Shown: one piece after another, positions 1 to 8,001 of the stretch
How positions within the stretch are numbered: the stretch's first letter is position 1
Layout of the letters: the number at the start of each line of letters is the position of its first letter
Assembly (NCBI GenBank): GCA_002348535.1
Contig: DEBL01000286.1
Coordinates: 1-10,801 of the forward strand
Direction: 5' to 3'
Length of the DNA stretch: 10,801 bases
DNA from: Deltaproteobacteria bacterium UBA2957
GTDB taxonomy: Bacteria > Myxococcota_A > UBA796
Position numbers and translations under genes: made by a program
The notes under the pieces: model-generated
Databases searched by the model: none
The model's input: only the letters and a program-made list of their open reading frames with translations
What the model was told of the DNA's origin: nothing

Positions 1-1427
1 ACATCGGTCTCGAGAACTCGAACATGTTCATCGAAGGCGAGGACAACAAGGATTATTCGGGTCGCGGCGTCGCGTGGGCTGGAGACACCGATGGCGATGG
101 AACGAGTGACATCTTGGTGGCCGCACCCGACAATGACGACGCGGGCAGCAGCGCCGGCAAGGTGTACCTTGTGCGGTCTGCCGATGTACCCGGGGTTAGC
201 AGCGTTCCGCTAAACGACCTTGAAATCGCGTGGACGGGAGCCGGTGCTGGGTTCAACTTGGGCGGGTACGTGCAGAGCGATTCGCTGTCGACTGCGGGCG
301 ACTTGGACGGTGATGGGCTCGATGACATCATGATCGGAGAACCGCTCTATAAAGGGTCATCGGGCACCCCCGACGGTCGAGTGTACGTCATCATGGGCGC
401 TTCAGTGTCGCCGACAGATCCAACGGCTGTTCCCTCGATCACGACGGCTGACCTCATCATAGAAGGTCCAACCTACGGCCAGCTTGGACACAGCGTAGTG
501 GCCATGGGGGATGTGAACGGTGGCGGTCGACCCGACATCTTGGTGGGTGCATCGAACGCGAGCGGAGGCCGGGGAGAGGCCTATTTATTCTACGGAGAGT
601 CCATTCACTCGTCGAGCAGTGTCGATGTGGATACCGACGCGTCGGTGGAGTTTACGGCCGAGTCACCGGGCGACGAATTGGGCCTTCGCGTTGCATCGCC
701 AGGCGACATTGATGCCGACGGTTTCCCCGATATTTTGGTCGGCGCGCCCAGCAACGACATTGGCTCCGAGTCGCGGGCCGGTCGGGCGTATCTGATGAAG
801 GCCACCTCGCTCACCAGCGCATCGCACCCCATGGGAGTCGATTCTGACTGGCTCTTCAACGGCGCAAAGTCGAATGACCTTGCCGGTCATGCCATCGATG
901 GAGTGGGAGACATCAACAAGGATGGCTACGCCGAGTTTGCCATTGCCGCGAAGGGACAAGACACCTTCGGCTCAAACTCGGGCATGGTCTACGTCTTCAA
1001 TGGGGCCGAGTTGCCCATCTTCAAGACGGTTGCGCTTGCCGAGGCTTGGTACAAGATTGGCGGTGAGACGGCTGGTGATCGGGCAGGCCATGACCTTGCC
1101 GGTGCGGGCGATGTGGACTCCGATGGACGCGGCGATATTTTGATCAGTGCATACGCCAACGATGCCGGCGGACCGTCGTCGGGTCGAACCTACTTGGTGC
1201 TCGGTGACAGCCTGACGCTGGATGGCGGGTCGATGAGCCTCGGGGCGGCCGACTACTCGTTTACAGGGGAGTCCGCCGCCGACTCGAGTGGGTATGCGAT
1301 CGCTGGCGGTGGTGACTGGAACAACGACGGTCTCAGCGACATTCTGATCGGTGCCTACTTGAACGACTCGACCGTCACCGACTCGGGCACGACCTATCTG
1401 TTCGTCTCACCTTCCATTTACGACTGA
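1..1427 (+). CDS. FG-GAP / integrin-alpha-like beta-propeller protein, 5'-truncated by window edge
   Basis: The reading frame is already open at base 3, so the true start lies upstream. About 474 codons are visible, ending with TGA at 1425-1427. The protein consists of seven tandem units of about 65-72 residues. Each has a hydrophobic strand, a Dx(D/N)xDGxxD-type calcium loop followed by an I-L-(V/I)-(G/A)-A strand, and a G-x-(V/A/T)-Y-(L/V) strand. This is the FG-GAP (integrin alpha N-terminal) pattern, and seven units make a complete seven-bladed propeller. Such proteins are usually secreted or surface-exposed and act in adhesion or binding; no enzymatic residues are evident. A signal peptide, if present, is outside the window. 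The C-terminus ends right after the last blade, with no sorting or anchor domain visible at that end. The family is clear; the ligand and exact role cannot be inferred. It is unrelated in function to the men genes, and its stop lies 5 bp before the next gene. Confidence 0.9.
   Translation, partial: IGLENSNMFIEGEDNKDYSGRGVAWAGDTDGDGTSDILVAAPDNDDAGSSAGKVYLVRSADVPGVSSVPLNDLEIAWTGAGAGFNLGGYVQSDSLSTAGDLDGDGLDDIMIGEPLYKGSSGTPDGRVYVIMGASVSPTDPTAVPSITTADLIIEGPTYGQLGHSVVAMGDVNGGGRPDILVGASNASGGRGEAYLFYGESIHSSSSVDVDTDASVEFTAESPGDELGLRVASPGDIDADGFPDILVGAPSNDIGSESRAGRAYLMKATSLTSASHPMGVDSDWLFNGAKSNDLAGHAIDGVGDINKDGYAEFAIAAKGQDTFGSNSGMVYVFNGAELPIFKTVALAEAWYKIGGETAGDRAGHDLAGAGDVDSDGRGDILISAYANDAGGPSSGRTYLVLGDSLTLDGGSMSLGAADYSFTGESAADSSGYAIAGGGDWNNDGLSDILIGAYLNDSTVTDSGTTYLFVSPSIYD
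84..1340 (+). repeat. Seven FG-GAP calcium-loop repeats within the propeller gene
   Basis: Calcium-loop motifs start (residues counted from the ATG at base 24) at 21 (DTDGDGTSD), 93 (DLDGDGLDD), 163 (DVNGGGRPD), 228 (DIDADGFPD), 296 (DINKDGYAE), 363 (DVDSDGRGD) and 431 (DWNNDGLSD), a spacing of 65-72 residues. Loop 3 has Gly in place of the third acidic position, loop 5 ends in Glu rather than Asp, and loop 7 has Trp at position 2, so calcium binding may be uneven among blades. Some identity survives at DNA level: gacatcttggtgg occurs at 108-120 and again at 534-546. This suggests repeat expansion from a common unit, although most of the repeats have diverged. Confidence 0.88.
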
Positions 1428-1432
1428 TCGCA

Positions 1433-1852
1433 ATGGCATTTGTCTACACCACGACCATTCGGTTCGCCGACGTTGACGCGGCGCAGGTGGTTTACTTCAG
1501 TCGCGTGTATGAGATGGCTCACGCAGCATACGAGGAGGTCATGGCTCAGTCCGGTCTGCCAATTCGCGGCGTATTCGAACGCCGGGAGTGGGGAATGCCC
1601 TTGGTGCACACGGAGGCTCAATATCGGCGTCCTTGGCGACTGGGTGAACGCGTTCGCATCACCGGATCAATCGATGAGGTCACCGACAAGAGCGTGGCGT
1701 TTACGTACCGATTCATGGACGACGATGATCAGGAACGCACCGTGGTCAATATGCGGCATGTTTTTGTTTCATTGCGGTCCTTCGAGTCCTGTTTCGTTCC
1801 TGCTGAGTTCACCGAGGCGATGCGAGGCATTGGCCTCCTTGACGAGCGCTGA
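1433..1852 (+). CDS. Hot-dog fold acyl-CoA thioesterase, probable 1,4-dihydroxy-2-naphthoyl-CoA hydrolase (MenI-like)
   Basis: The protein has 139 residues, a normal length for a single-domain 4-hydroxybenzoyl-CoA thioesterase/YbgC-type hot-dog enzyme. The N-terminal strand and catalytic segment read IRFADVDAAQVVYF. Asp15 aligns with the catalytic Asp of the family (Asp17 of Pseudomonas 4HBA-CoA thioesterase). The following HAAYEEVM helix resembles cyanobacterial DHNA-CoA hydrolases. The usual DAAG is DAAQ here. The likely role is release of CoA from DHNA-CoA in menaquinone synthesis, in the cytosol. This rests on sequence resemblance and on the neighbouring men genes; a general acyl-CoA thioesterase is the alternative. 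The ATG lies 5 bp after the propeller gene's stop and I see no Shine-Dalgarno sequence, so it may be read through from that gene or have a weak start. The last 84 bp overlap the end of menE on the other strand. Confidence 0.72.
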   Translation: MAFVYTTTIRFADVDAAQVVYFSRVYEMAHAAYEEVMAQSGLPIRGVFERREWGMPLVHTEAQYRRPWRLGERVRITGSIDEVTDKSVAFTYRFMDDDDQERTVVNMRHVFVSLRSFESCFVPAEFTEAMRGIGLLDER

Positions 1853-3022
1853 ACGGTCGATCTTCCCCACATCGGTGCGAGGCAGGCGCTCGACCCAATG
1901 CAGTTCTGCAGGCCGCTGATGGGGCGCTAGTTGGCTCCGCACCCAGTCGTCGAGCGCGCGGCTTGGTGTTCCGATCACGAAGGCGGCGGGTCGCTCGCCC
2001 CAGTGCGCATCGATGCGCCCAACCACCGCGACTTCGGAGAGCCCAGGCCCATTGAGCATCACCCGTTCGACGTGCGTCAGATCTACATTTTCACCACCCG
2101 AGATGATGAAAGCGTCGCCCCGCCCCGTCACCACCACACGCCCTTGGGCGTCGACGTAGCCGCGATCATCGGTGACCCATTCCCCGCCGGGTGCGATTGG
2201 GCCGCGAACAGCCAATCGGCCATCCACCACGGTAACCGTAACGCCCGGAAGGGGAAGACCAGCATCGGGGTCCAGTCGCAGGTCGCCAGGGGTACGGGTC
2301 GCCACCTGTGAGGCGGTCTCCGTCATTCCCCATGTGAGAGAAACGGGGGCATTGATGGCCCTGCACCGGCGAATCAATGGCTGCGGCGTACGGGCGCCGC
2401 CCAACAGAATCACGCGAAGATGTTGGGGAAACGGTGCGTCGGAGCGTGCATCCAACAGCGTTCTCAGCATGGTGGGAACCAGCGATATCATGGTTGCGCC
2501 GTCATCGATTGCTTGGTTGACTTCGTCGGGATCGAAGCGGTCCAAGAGTTGAACGGTGCTCGTTGCCATGGCCGACCGCATCGCGATGCTGAGGCCCCCA
2601 ATGTGGTGAAGCGGAAGGCAGCATATCCATCGGTCCGAAGGGGTCTGTTCAAGATGCTGAATGCTTGCGCGCGCACTCGCTTCCAGTTGGACTTGGGTCA
2701 AGTCAACCCGACTTGGAGTGCCCGTCGTCCCCGAGGTCAGTAGTCGTAGCCATACGCCACGCGCGACCGGTTCGGCTTGGTGCCGGTCAATGGCGCTTTG
2801 TTGCACCGGTGTGGGACGCTCGGGGATGGGCATGATGGTCACACCCATGCGGTGAGCCGCGTGTAGGGTCCAGAGCGTGTCGGCCGTCGGGACCGCAACC
2901 AGAGGCTGGACAGTCGCAGCGCGCCACCCCAAATCCATGAGGTGTTCTTGGCGGGCGCGAATGGCGTCCTCGGCTTCAATGACGGACCATTGGCCTTGCG
3001 ATGTGATCAGCGAATGAGTCAT
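1769..3022 (-). CDS. menE: o-Succinylbenzoate-CoA ligase (MenE)
   Basis: This ANL-superfamily adenylating enzyme converts o-succinylbenzoate, ATP and CoA to OSB-CoA in the cytosol. The protein has 417 residues from the ATG at 3022. Visible motifs are the P-loop TSGTTGTPSRV (96-106), LPLHHIGG (136-143), LLGGA (206-210), TWGMTETA (230-237), DRGYVDAQGRVVVTGRGD (286-303), ISGGENV (307-313) and PRTDVGKIDR (381-390), with the adenylation-domain lysine at K387. The P-loop has Ser-Arg where PK is usual. The chosen start overlaps menC's stop as ATGA and has AGGA 5 nt upstream; a longer reading to 3127 would overlap menC by over 100 bp and lacks family-like sequence. About 30 residues follow the GKIDR motif, and this tail is what overlaps the thioesterase gene. 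The assignment to MenE over other acyl-CoA ligases is strengthened by the operon. Confidence 0.92.
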   Translation of the reverse strand: MTHSLITSQGQWSVIEAEDAIRARQEHLMDLGWRAATVQPLVAVPTADTLWTLHAAHRMGVTIMPIPERPTPVQQSAIDRHQAEPVARGVWLRLLTSGTTGTPSRVDLTQVQLEASARASIQHLEQTPSDRWICCLPLHHIGGLSIAMRSAMATSTVQLLDRFDPDEVNQAIDDGATMISLVPTMLRTLLDARSDAPFPQHLRVILLGGARTPQPLIRRCRAINAPVSLTWGMTETASQVATRTPGDLRLDPDAGLPLPGVTVTVVDGRLAVRGPIAPGGEWVTDDRGYVDAQGRVVVTGRGDAFIISGGENVDLTHVERVMLNGPGLSEVAVVGRIDAHWGERPAAFVIGTPSRALDDWVRSQLAPHQRPAELHWVERLPRTDVGKIDRSALVKEANASHRLGELSRNETGLEGPQ

Positions 3023-4038
3023 CTCAATCCTAAGCCCGGCAGCGTGGGTGTGTCGACGTGGCTGCCGGTCATGTCGGGCGTGACTCCATGGTCTGTTGCG
3101 AGCCAGCCACCCGTGTTGAGGCCGCATGCCCGCAAGCGGGTTGTTGGTGCCGCTGCCGCGAGGTGCAGCGCCATCATTCGACCCACTGCGCCATCGATCG
3201 TCGTGGTGACGATCGTGGCCACGTTGTATTGGTCAGCGAGACGAATGATGTCCATCGCCGCCATGGGCGTTCCAACCCGCATGGGCTTGATGACGATGGT
3301 GTCCACTGCATTGGCGGCGAGGAGTCCGTGCAGGACGGCCATCGATGTCAGCGACTCATCGGCGGCGATGTCGATCCCCCGACCTCGGAGGCGTGCCATG
3401 GCTGCAAATTGGGTTGGGTGCACGGGGTCCTCGATGGTGCGAACGCCGAGCGGTACGAATGCGTCGATGGCCGCCTCGGCGGTCGCTTCATTCCAAGCAC
3501 CGTTCGCGTCAAGTCTGATGTCCACTCCCGGTCCCGCAATCTCGCGAATCCGTTGGACGGTGGCAATATCGTCATCGAGTGACTTCACGCCGACTTTGAG
3601 CTTCACAGTCTGGCAACCGAGCAGGGTGGCATGCAGCAGTGCATCGTCATCGATGTACAAATGGTTCAAGGGCACATCGCTGCGTGCGCGCGGGTTGAGT
3701 AGCCGTGCGATGGGTTGTCCTCGTCGTTGGGCCATGCAGTCGAGTAGAGCTGAACCGAGTGCATGGCGGACCACTGCAGTACTGGCGTGCGATCCGACCC
3801 ATGCATCGAGTTCGGCCAAGGATGGAGGTGGATCGGTAATCTGCCCAATGCGTTCAATGTCGCGAGTAATCCGATCGGGGTCGTCGGTGCAGAGGCCGGG
3901 GAACGGCGCAGCCTCGCCGAGTCCGATGGCATCGTCCACATTCGCACGCACGAGCCATCCGGTTCGGTGCGTGGTGGTCCCTTTGGCGGTGACGAACGGT
4001 CGCCTCAGACCCAGCGCAAAAGGAGACACGGTGATCAC
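3019..4038 (-). CDS. menC: o-Succinylbenzoate synthase (MenC), enolase superfamily
   Basis: This enzyme dehydrates SHCHC to o-succinylbenzoate, using a divalent metal. The protein is 339 residues from a GTG start. The enolase-superfamily catalytic set is complete. The lysine pair is in VKLKVG (K146, K148), the metal ligands are D177 in RLDANGAW, E203 in TIEDP and D227 in AADES, and the opposite-face lysine is K251 in VIKPMRVG. An N-terminal capping domain covers about residues 1-120, including GLGEAAPFPG. The muconate-lactonizing subgroup also contains dipeptide epimerases, but the position between menA and menE makes OSB synthase by far the best call. The GTG overlaps menA's stop as GTGA, and GGGG lies 8 nt upstream. 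The stop overlaps menE's ATG. Confidence 0.92.
   Translation of the reverse strand: MITVSPFALGLRRPFVTAKGTTTHRTGWLVRANVDDAIGLGEAAPFPGLCTDDPDRITRDIERIGQITDPPPSLAELDAWVGSHASTAVVRHALGSALLDCMAQRRGQPIARLLNPRARSDVPLNHLYIDDDALLHATLLGCQTVKLKVGVKSLDDDIATVQRIREIAGPGVDIRLDANGAWNEATAEAAIDAFVPLGVRTIEDPVHPTQFAAMARLRGRGIDIAADESLTSMAVLHGLLAANAVDTIVIKPMRVGTPMAAMDIIRLADQYNVATIVTTTIDGAVGRMMALHLAAAAPTTRLRACGLNTGGWLATDHGVTPDMTGSHVDTPTLPGLGLR
3028..3031 (-). promoter_or_regulatory. Ribosome binding site of menE
   Basis: AGGA on the minus strand, 5 nt before the ATG at 3022 and inside the 3' end of menC. It supports the ATGA-overlap start over the longer upstream reading. Confidence 0.55.
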
Positions 4039-4922
4039 AGCAGAAACCCCACGCCAAACAGCAGTCCGAACACCAGCTCAAGACGAGCGGCACCACCAAG
4101 ATGAGGGTTGAGTGCAGGCCCATCTTTCGTCCATACGGAACGAATCTCATGGATTGCCAACGGCAAGGCGAGGGCGGGGAGTGCGGCAGCCAAGACGGGA
4201 ACCCATCCCATCGTGAAGCCAATCGCAGCCAGAACGAACGGCACCGCGATGGTCAGCGCGTGCTCCAGTCTGGCGAATCGTGCGCCAAACCGTACGGCGA
4301 GGGTGCGTTTGTTTGCAGCCGCATCAGTGGTTCGATCTCGAAGGTTGTTCACCACGAGAATCGCGGTCGCCAACAGGCCCATGCACGCACCGCCGATCCA
4401 TGCCGCCGGGGGTGCCGTTAGCGTTTGAACCCAGGTGGTCCCTACAACCGCGGCGAGCCCGAAAAAGACAAAGACAAATGCATCGCCCAAGCCGACATAG
4501 GCGAGGGGATAAGGTCCCCCCGTGTAGGCCACAGCGCAGATGAGGCTGGCCACGCCAATGACAGCAATGGGGACGCCGCCGACCGCGATCAAATACAGCC
4601 CGACGAGCAAAGCGCAGAGCAACACGACGCCGGTGGCAGTCAGCATTGCCTTGGGGGAGATCCAGCCTTGCTGGACCGCTCGGTCGGGCCCCACCCGGTC
4701 GGAATTGTCGGCTCCCTTTTTATGATCGAAGTAGTCGTTCGCCAGATTGGTCGCGACCTGGATCAAAATGCTCCCCACGGCTGCCGCACATGCCGGAAGC
4801 GGGCGGATTCCTCCGTGACCGTGCGCAACGGCCGTACCCACCAACACCGGGGCGAGGCCTGCCCACAGTGTCTTCGGACGCGCTGCAAGCCACCATGCCT
4901 GCACAAACGAGGGACGAGTCAT
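4035..4922 (-). CDS. menA: 1,4-Dihydroxy-2-naphthoate polyprenyltransferase (MenA)
   Basis: This UbiA-family membrane prenyltransferase attaches the polyprenyl tail to DHNA, with loss of CO2, giving demethylmenaquinone. The protein is 295 residues, typical for MenA. The first Asp-rich motif is NDYFDHKKGAD (62-72) and the second is NNLRDRTTDAAANKRT (192-207), the two diphosphate/Mg sites. The MenA-like N-terminus is ARPKTLWAGLAPVLVG (14-29). Between and after the motifs are repeated hydrophobic segments, for example about 94-133, 144-165, 174-192 and 222-258, consistent with an inner-membrane bundle of eight or nine helices. The ATG overlaps menD's stop as ATGA. It sits between menD and menC, where menH-menB occur in the Escherichia coli operon. 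Its partner substrate is probably made by the first gene of the operon. Confidence 0.93.
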   Translation of the reverse strand: MTRPSFVQAWWLAARPKTLWAGLAPVLVGTAVAHGHGGIRPLPACAAAVGSILIQVATNLANDYFDHKKGADNSDRVGPDRAVQQGWISPKAMLTATGVVLLCALLVGLYLIAVGGVPIAVIGVASLICAVAYTGGPYPLAYVGLGDAFVFVFFGLAAVVGTTWVQTLTAPPAAWIGGACMGLLATAILVVNNLRDRTTDAAANKRTLAVRFGARFARLEHALTIAVPFVLAAIGFTMGWVPVLAAALPALALPLAIHEIRSVWTKDGPALNPHLGGAARLELVFGLLFGVGFLL

Positions 4923-6640
4923 ACAGTCTTCTGTACAGCCTCATCGATGGCCTGCCAAGTCTCTTCATGGGCGGAACGGCTGACATCGGGGTTGATTCGA
5001 ACGTGGATGACACTGACACCGACAAGGGTCAGCGCACGCGCAACGGCTGCGGTCACCTCAGCGGTGCTCTGCGGCCTAAACACTGCCGCACCATGGCCTT
5101 CAGCAATTGCCCCGATATCGGCGCGGTGCGGGGTGGTGAACCAAGGGGTGAACCCCGTTGGGTGCTGGACCATCGGCAAGTACGAAAAGATTGCTCCTCC
5201 TCCGTTGTCGAACACAATGAGCACCAGTGGATGGGTGGGCTGTGGAACGGTGCTCAGGCTCCCGGAGTCATGCAGGAAGCTCAAGTCCCCGCTCAATACG
5301 ACGGTCGGGCCTTGATGAACGGCTGCTTCTCCCATTGACGTTGCGATCAAGCCATCAATTCCGTTGACCCCCCGGTTGCTGGTGACGCGAACCGAACTTG
5401 GAATGCGTGGCCCGAAGCTATCTGCATCGCGAATGGGCATCGAGCTGGCGAGCCGCAAAAGCGTTCCGGTTGGGAGCTGTGGAAGCAGGCGGGCGACAAT
5501 GGACCCCTCCCAGATGGGTGCATCGGCGATGTGTCTGATTGCGCCTGCGGCAGCCGAATCAGCCTTCAACCACGCATCGAGCCATGATTGGGCAGCGGGT
5601 TCAATGCACTGAGACCGCCCTGCTTCAGCGACCTTGGCAAGCGGACATGCAAACGATGCCGTCACGGTACCCCACGGATCCCAGCGACGATTGGACGGAT
5701 CGATTCGGACGGTCGCCGTGTCGGCATAGAGTTGTTGGAGGGGTTTGGAGCTTGGGGTGCCGCCGACTGATAGCAGCACAGCGGGACTGTTGTGGGCGCG
5801 GAAGGCTGCACTGCGAAGGACGCCATCGTAGTGACGGACAACATGAGTGTGTTGGCTGTTTCGGGTGGGAGACACCGGATCGCTGAGGATGGGCCATCCC
5901 AGCAGTTCAGCGAGCCGGGTCAACGCGAGAGAGTCGATGGTTTGATTCGGATCCGGTCCGGCCACAATGGCGCCTCGGTGCCCTGTGAGTAGCGAGAGGC
6001 ATTCTTCGACGGACGCAGTCTCGTGTGGCGTTGGTGTGGGCGGCTCTTCGAGGGCTGAAGGAGTGTAGGGTGGCGCGGAAGCATCGGGTGCCCACAGCGG
6101 TTTTCGAAACATTGCATTGATGTGGACCGGTCCGGAGTCAGGGGCTCTTGTTGCCGCAATGGTCGTCCGTAAGGCGGCTTCAATGGATTCGATGTCGTCG
6201 GTCGCCGTTGGCGTGCCCAACTGGAGTTCGGCCCGGACATGCGCGGCGAATAGCGCGTGTTGATTCATCGTCTGAGGTGCCCCGCAGTCCTGCAGTTCCT
6301 CGGGACGATCTGCGGTCACCACAAGCAAAGGAACCTGGCTCTGGTTCGCTTCTGCAATCGCTGGGAAGTAGTTGGCCCCCGCTGAACCAGAGGTGCAAGA
6401 GAGGAGAACGGGTCGCGCGGTGATCCGGGCGATGCCCAAGGCGAAGAATGCTGCAGACCGTTCATCAATCACCGAGTGAAGCGTGATCGGCCAGCCCATC
6501 TCGTGGAGATCATGGAGGGCAAACACCAAGGGTGTGTTCCGGGCGCCAGGCGACACTACAGCATCTCGAACTCCACCGCGCAGCGCAGCAAGTGCGATCC
6601 GCATCGCTTGCTCTCGATTAAGCCGCGCAGTGTCGGTCAC
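4919..6640 (-). CDS. menD: SEPHCHC synthase (MenD), ThDP-dependent
   Basis: This enzyme adds the succinic semialdehyde unit from 2-oxoglutarate to isochorismate, using thiamine diphosphate and Mg. The protein is 573 residues from the GTG at 6640, close to the usual MenD length. Motifs are SPGARNTPL (30-38), DERSAAFFALG with the ThDP-activating Glu60 (59-69), CTSGSAGANYFPAIAEA, TADRPEEL, SNRGVNGIDG, and the ThDP/Mg motif GDLSFLHD (451-458) to DNGGGAIF (478-485). The start is decided by the GTGA overlap with menF's stop. An in-frame reading further upstream to 6739 adds a basic stretch with no MenD resemblance inside menF. The RBS is weak (GGA about 10 nt upstream), so translation probably depends on ribosomes finishing menF. 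The stop overlaps menA's ATG. Confidence 0.94.
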   Translation of the reverse strand: MTDTARLNREQAMRIALAALRGGVRDAVVSPGARNTPLVFALHDLHEMGWPITLHSVIDERSAAFFALGIARITARPVLLSCTSGSAGANYFPAIAEANQSQVPLLVVTADRPEELQDCGAPQTMNQHALFAAHVRAELQLGTPTATDDIESIEAALRTTIAATRAPDSGPVHINAMFRKPLWAPDASAPPYTPSALEEPPTPTPHETASVEECLSLLTGHRGAIVAGPDPNQTIDSLALTRLAELLGWPILSDPVSPTRNSQHTHVVRHYDGVLRSAAFRAHNSPAVLLSVGGTPSSKPLQQLYADTATVRIDPSNRRWDPWGTVTASFACPLAKVAEAGRSQCIEPAAQSWLDAWLKADSAAAGAIRHIADAPIWEGSIVARLLPQLPTGTLLRLASSMPIRDADSFGPRIPSSVRVTSNRGVNGIDGLIATSMGEAAVHQGPTVVLSGDLSFLHDSGSLSTVPQPTHPLVLIVFDNGGGAIFSYLPMVQHPTGFTPWFTTPHRADIGAIAEGHGAAVFRPQSTAEVTAAVARALTLVGVSVIHVRINPDVSRSAHEETWQAIDEAVQKTV

Positions 6641-8001
6641 CGGTTCAGTCCGGTCGCCAGACCGCGCCGAACCGTTTGCAGCTTTACGCGACTCTCTTCC
6701 CACTCGTCTGCAGGGTCGGAGGTGGAGACCAACCCACATCCGGCGAAGGCCGATGCACTCTCCGGTTGCATTAGGACCGAGCGGATGGCGACCACAAACT
6801 CACCATCGCCCCGTTCGGTGAGCCATCCTACTGGACCGGCGTACCAGCCTCGGTCCAGGTGCTCATTGTCCCCCAGCCATTCCAGCGCCGACTCCCGAGG
6901 AAGGCCACCAACTGCAGGAGTTGGATGGAGCTGCTGGACCAAGTCAAAGATGGTGGCGTGCTGGGTGAGGCGCCCCTGAATGGCGGTCCTCAGGTGCTGA
7001 ACATCCGGGTGTCGCACCACCTCTGGAGACGGAGAAACCTCAAGTTTATCGGTAATGGGGCGCAACGCATCGGTAATGGCTGTAGCGACCAAGTTTTGTT
7101 CCAAGCGGTCCTTGTTGCTATCGAGCAGCGATGCGCCGAGTTCGTGGTCATTGGGACCGCTGCCGCGGCGTCGAGTCCCGGCCAACGCAACAGTTTCGAT
7201 GTGCTTGTCATGGAGGCGAACGAGCACCTCAGGACTCGACCCCAAGAATGCTCGACCGTCCTTGCGGCGAATCAAGAAGGTGGTCGAGTTGGTCTGACGG
7301 TCGCGCAAGGCAATCGCTGTGGCGAGGGGATCAAATGTGTGCGCTTCCGCTGGTGCGAACGACTGAGCCCGCGCGAGGACGACCTTCTGCAGCCGACCAT
7401 CGGCCATCTGGCGCTGAGCAGACTCGACGCGGTCGCGCCACTGCTGCCACTCGGAATCGCAGTCTGGTTGGGCGATCGGGCGGGGGGTGTTGGGCGTGAG
7501 GTCGAGCGGCGCGGCCCGCGTCAGCCACCCCCGAAGCTGTGCCTGAAGGGTCTTGAGTTGAGGGGCGAGCGGCGCCAAGGCGGTGTCGATTGTATAGACG
7601 GCCTGTGTGGTTCCTGACTCTGTCCAAACAAGGACTTCGGGAACGCACAGTGCGGCGTCGCCCCACGGCTCCCAGTCATCGGAACGATCGGTGTCGGCCT
7701 GAAACGCGAATCCGGCCAAGCAGGCCGGGGTGGAGTTGGTGACGGCGTCGCCAGCGAGGTTTTGACTCCGCATCGCCCTCGCGATGGGGCCCCACCACTC
7801 GGTGGACTCGGCAAATCGATTGGGTCCCACCGGTCGGTGTTCCAGCAGCGCTCCGATCGCCACAAACGAGATGTCTTGCTGTGGAGATGCCCACGCCATC
7901 AAGCGCGCACCGTCGTCTTGAAGCGGTGAGAGAAGTGACCAAGGGTCAACGGCATCGAGGGCTTCGACGACGCGTACCCAGCGTAGACCGTCATCCGTCA
8001 T
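6637..8001 (-). CDS. menF: Isochorismate synthase (MenF)
   Basis: This enzyme isomerises chorismate to isochorismate, the committed step of menaquinone synthesis. The protein is 454 residues. The C-terminal chorismate-binding domain is complete: QKVVLAR with the general-base lysine (K206), FLGSSPEVLVR (252-262), LAGTRRRG (273-280), SNKDRLEQNLV (295-305), HLRTAIQGRL (336-345), LHPTPAVGGLPRE (358-370), GWYAGPVGW (385-393) and FAGCGLV (419-425). The LAGT motif and menD next door favour isochorismate synthase over anthranilate or salicylate synthases. The N-terminal ~180 residues are divergent, as usual in the family. The ATG at 8001 has AGGAG 9 nt upstream and overlaps menG by 11 bp. A longer reading to 8073 would overlap menG more and is not family-like. 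The stop overlaps menD's GTG. Confidence 0.93.
   Translation of the reverse strand: MTDDGLRWVRVVEALDAVDPWSLLSPLQDDGARLMAWASPQQDISFVAIGALLEHRPVGPNRFAESTEWWGPIARAMRSQNLAGDAVTNSTPACLAGFAFQADTDRSDDWEPWGDAALCVPEVLVWTESGTTQAVYTIDTALAPLAPQLKTLQAQLRGWLTRAAPLDLTPNTPRPIAQPDCDSEWQQWRDRVESAQRQMADGRLQKVVLARAQSFAPAEAHTFDPLATAIALRDRQTNSTTFLIRRKDGRAFLGSSPEVLVRLHDKHIETVALAGTRRRGSGPNDHELGASLLDSNKDRLEQNLVATAITDALRPITDKLEVSPSPEVVRHPDVQHLRTAIQGRLTQHATIFDLVQQLHPTPAVGGLPRESALEWLGDNEHLDRGWYAGPVGWLTERGDGEFVVAIRSVLMQPESASAFAGCGLVSTSDPADEWEESRVKLQTVRRGLATGLNR

Noticed and set aside
1853..1900. Possible terminator between the thioesterase and menE
   Set aside because: The segment is coding for menE, and I see no strong stem followed by a T-run on either strand.
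3023..3127. Longer N-terminus for MenE
   Set aside because: The 35 extra residues are Arg/His-rich, lie inside menC and have no ligase resemblance. The ATGA overlap and AGGA at 3028-3031 favour the start at 3022.
2942..4111. Long open frame (389 codons) on the + strand opposite menC and menA
   Set aside because: It is a GC-rich antisense shadow. The peptide is rich in Ser/Arg/Ala with no domain pattern, while the minus strand carries the complete MenC catalytic set.
4425..5315. 296-codon open frame on the + strand opposite menA/menD
   Set aside because: It lies wholly antisense to menA and menD, which have full motif sets. Its composition is low in hydrophobic structure and unlike any family I know.
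6641..6739. Longer N-terminus for MenD
   Set aside because: The extension is basic and lies inside menF; the GTGA overlap at 6637-6640 gives a normal MenD length.
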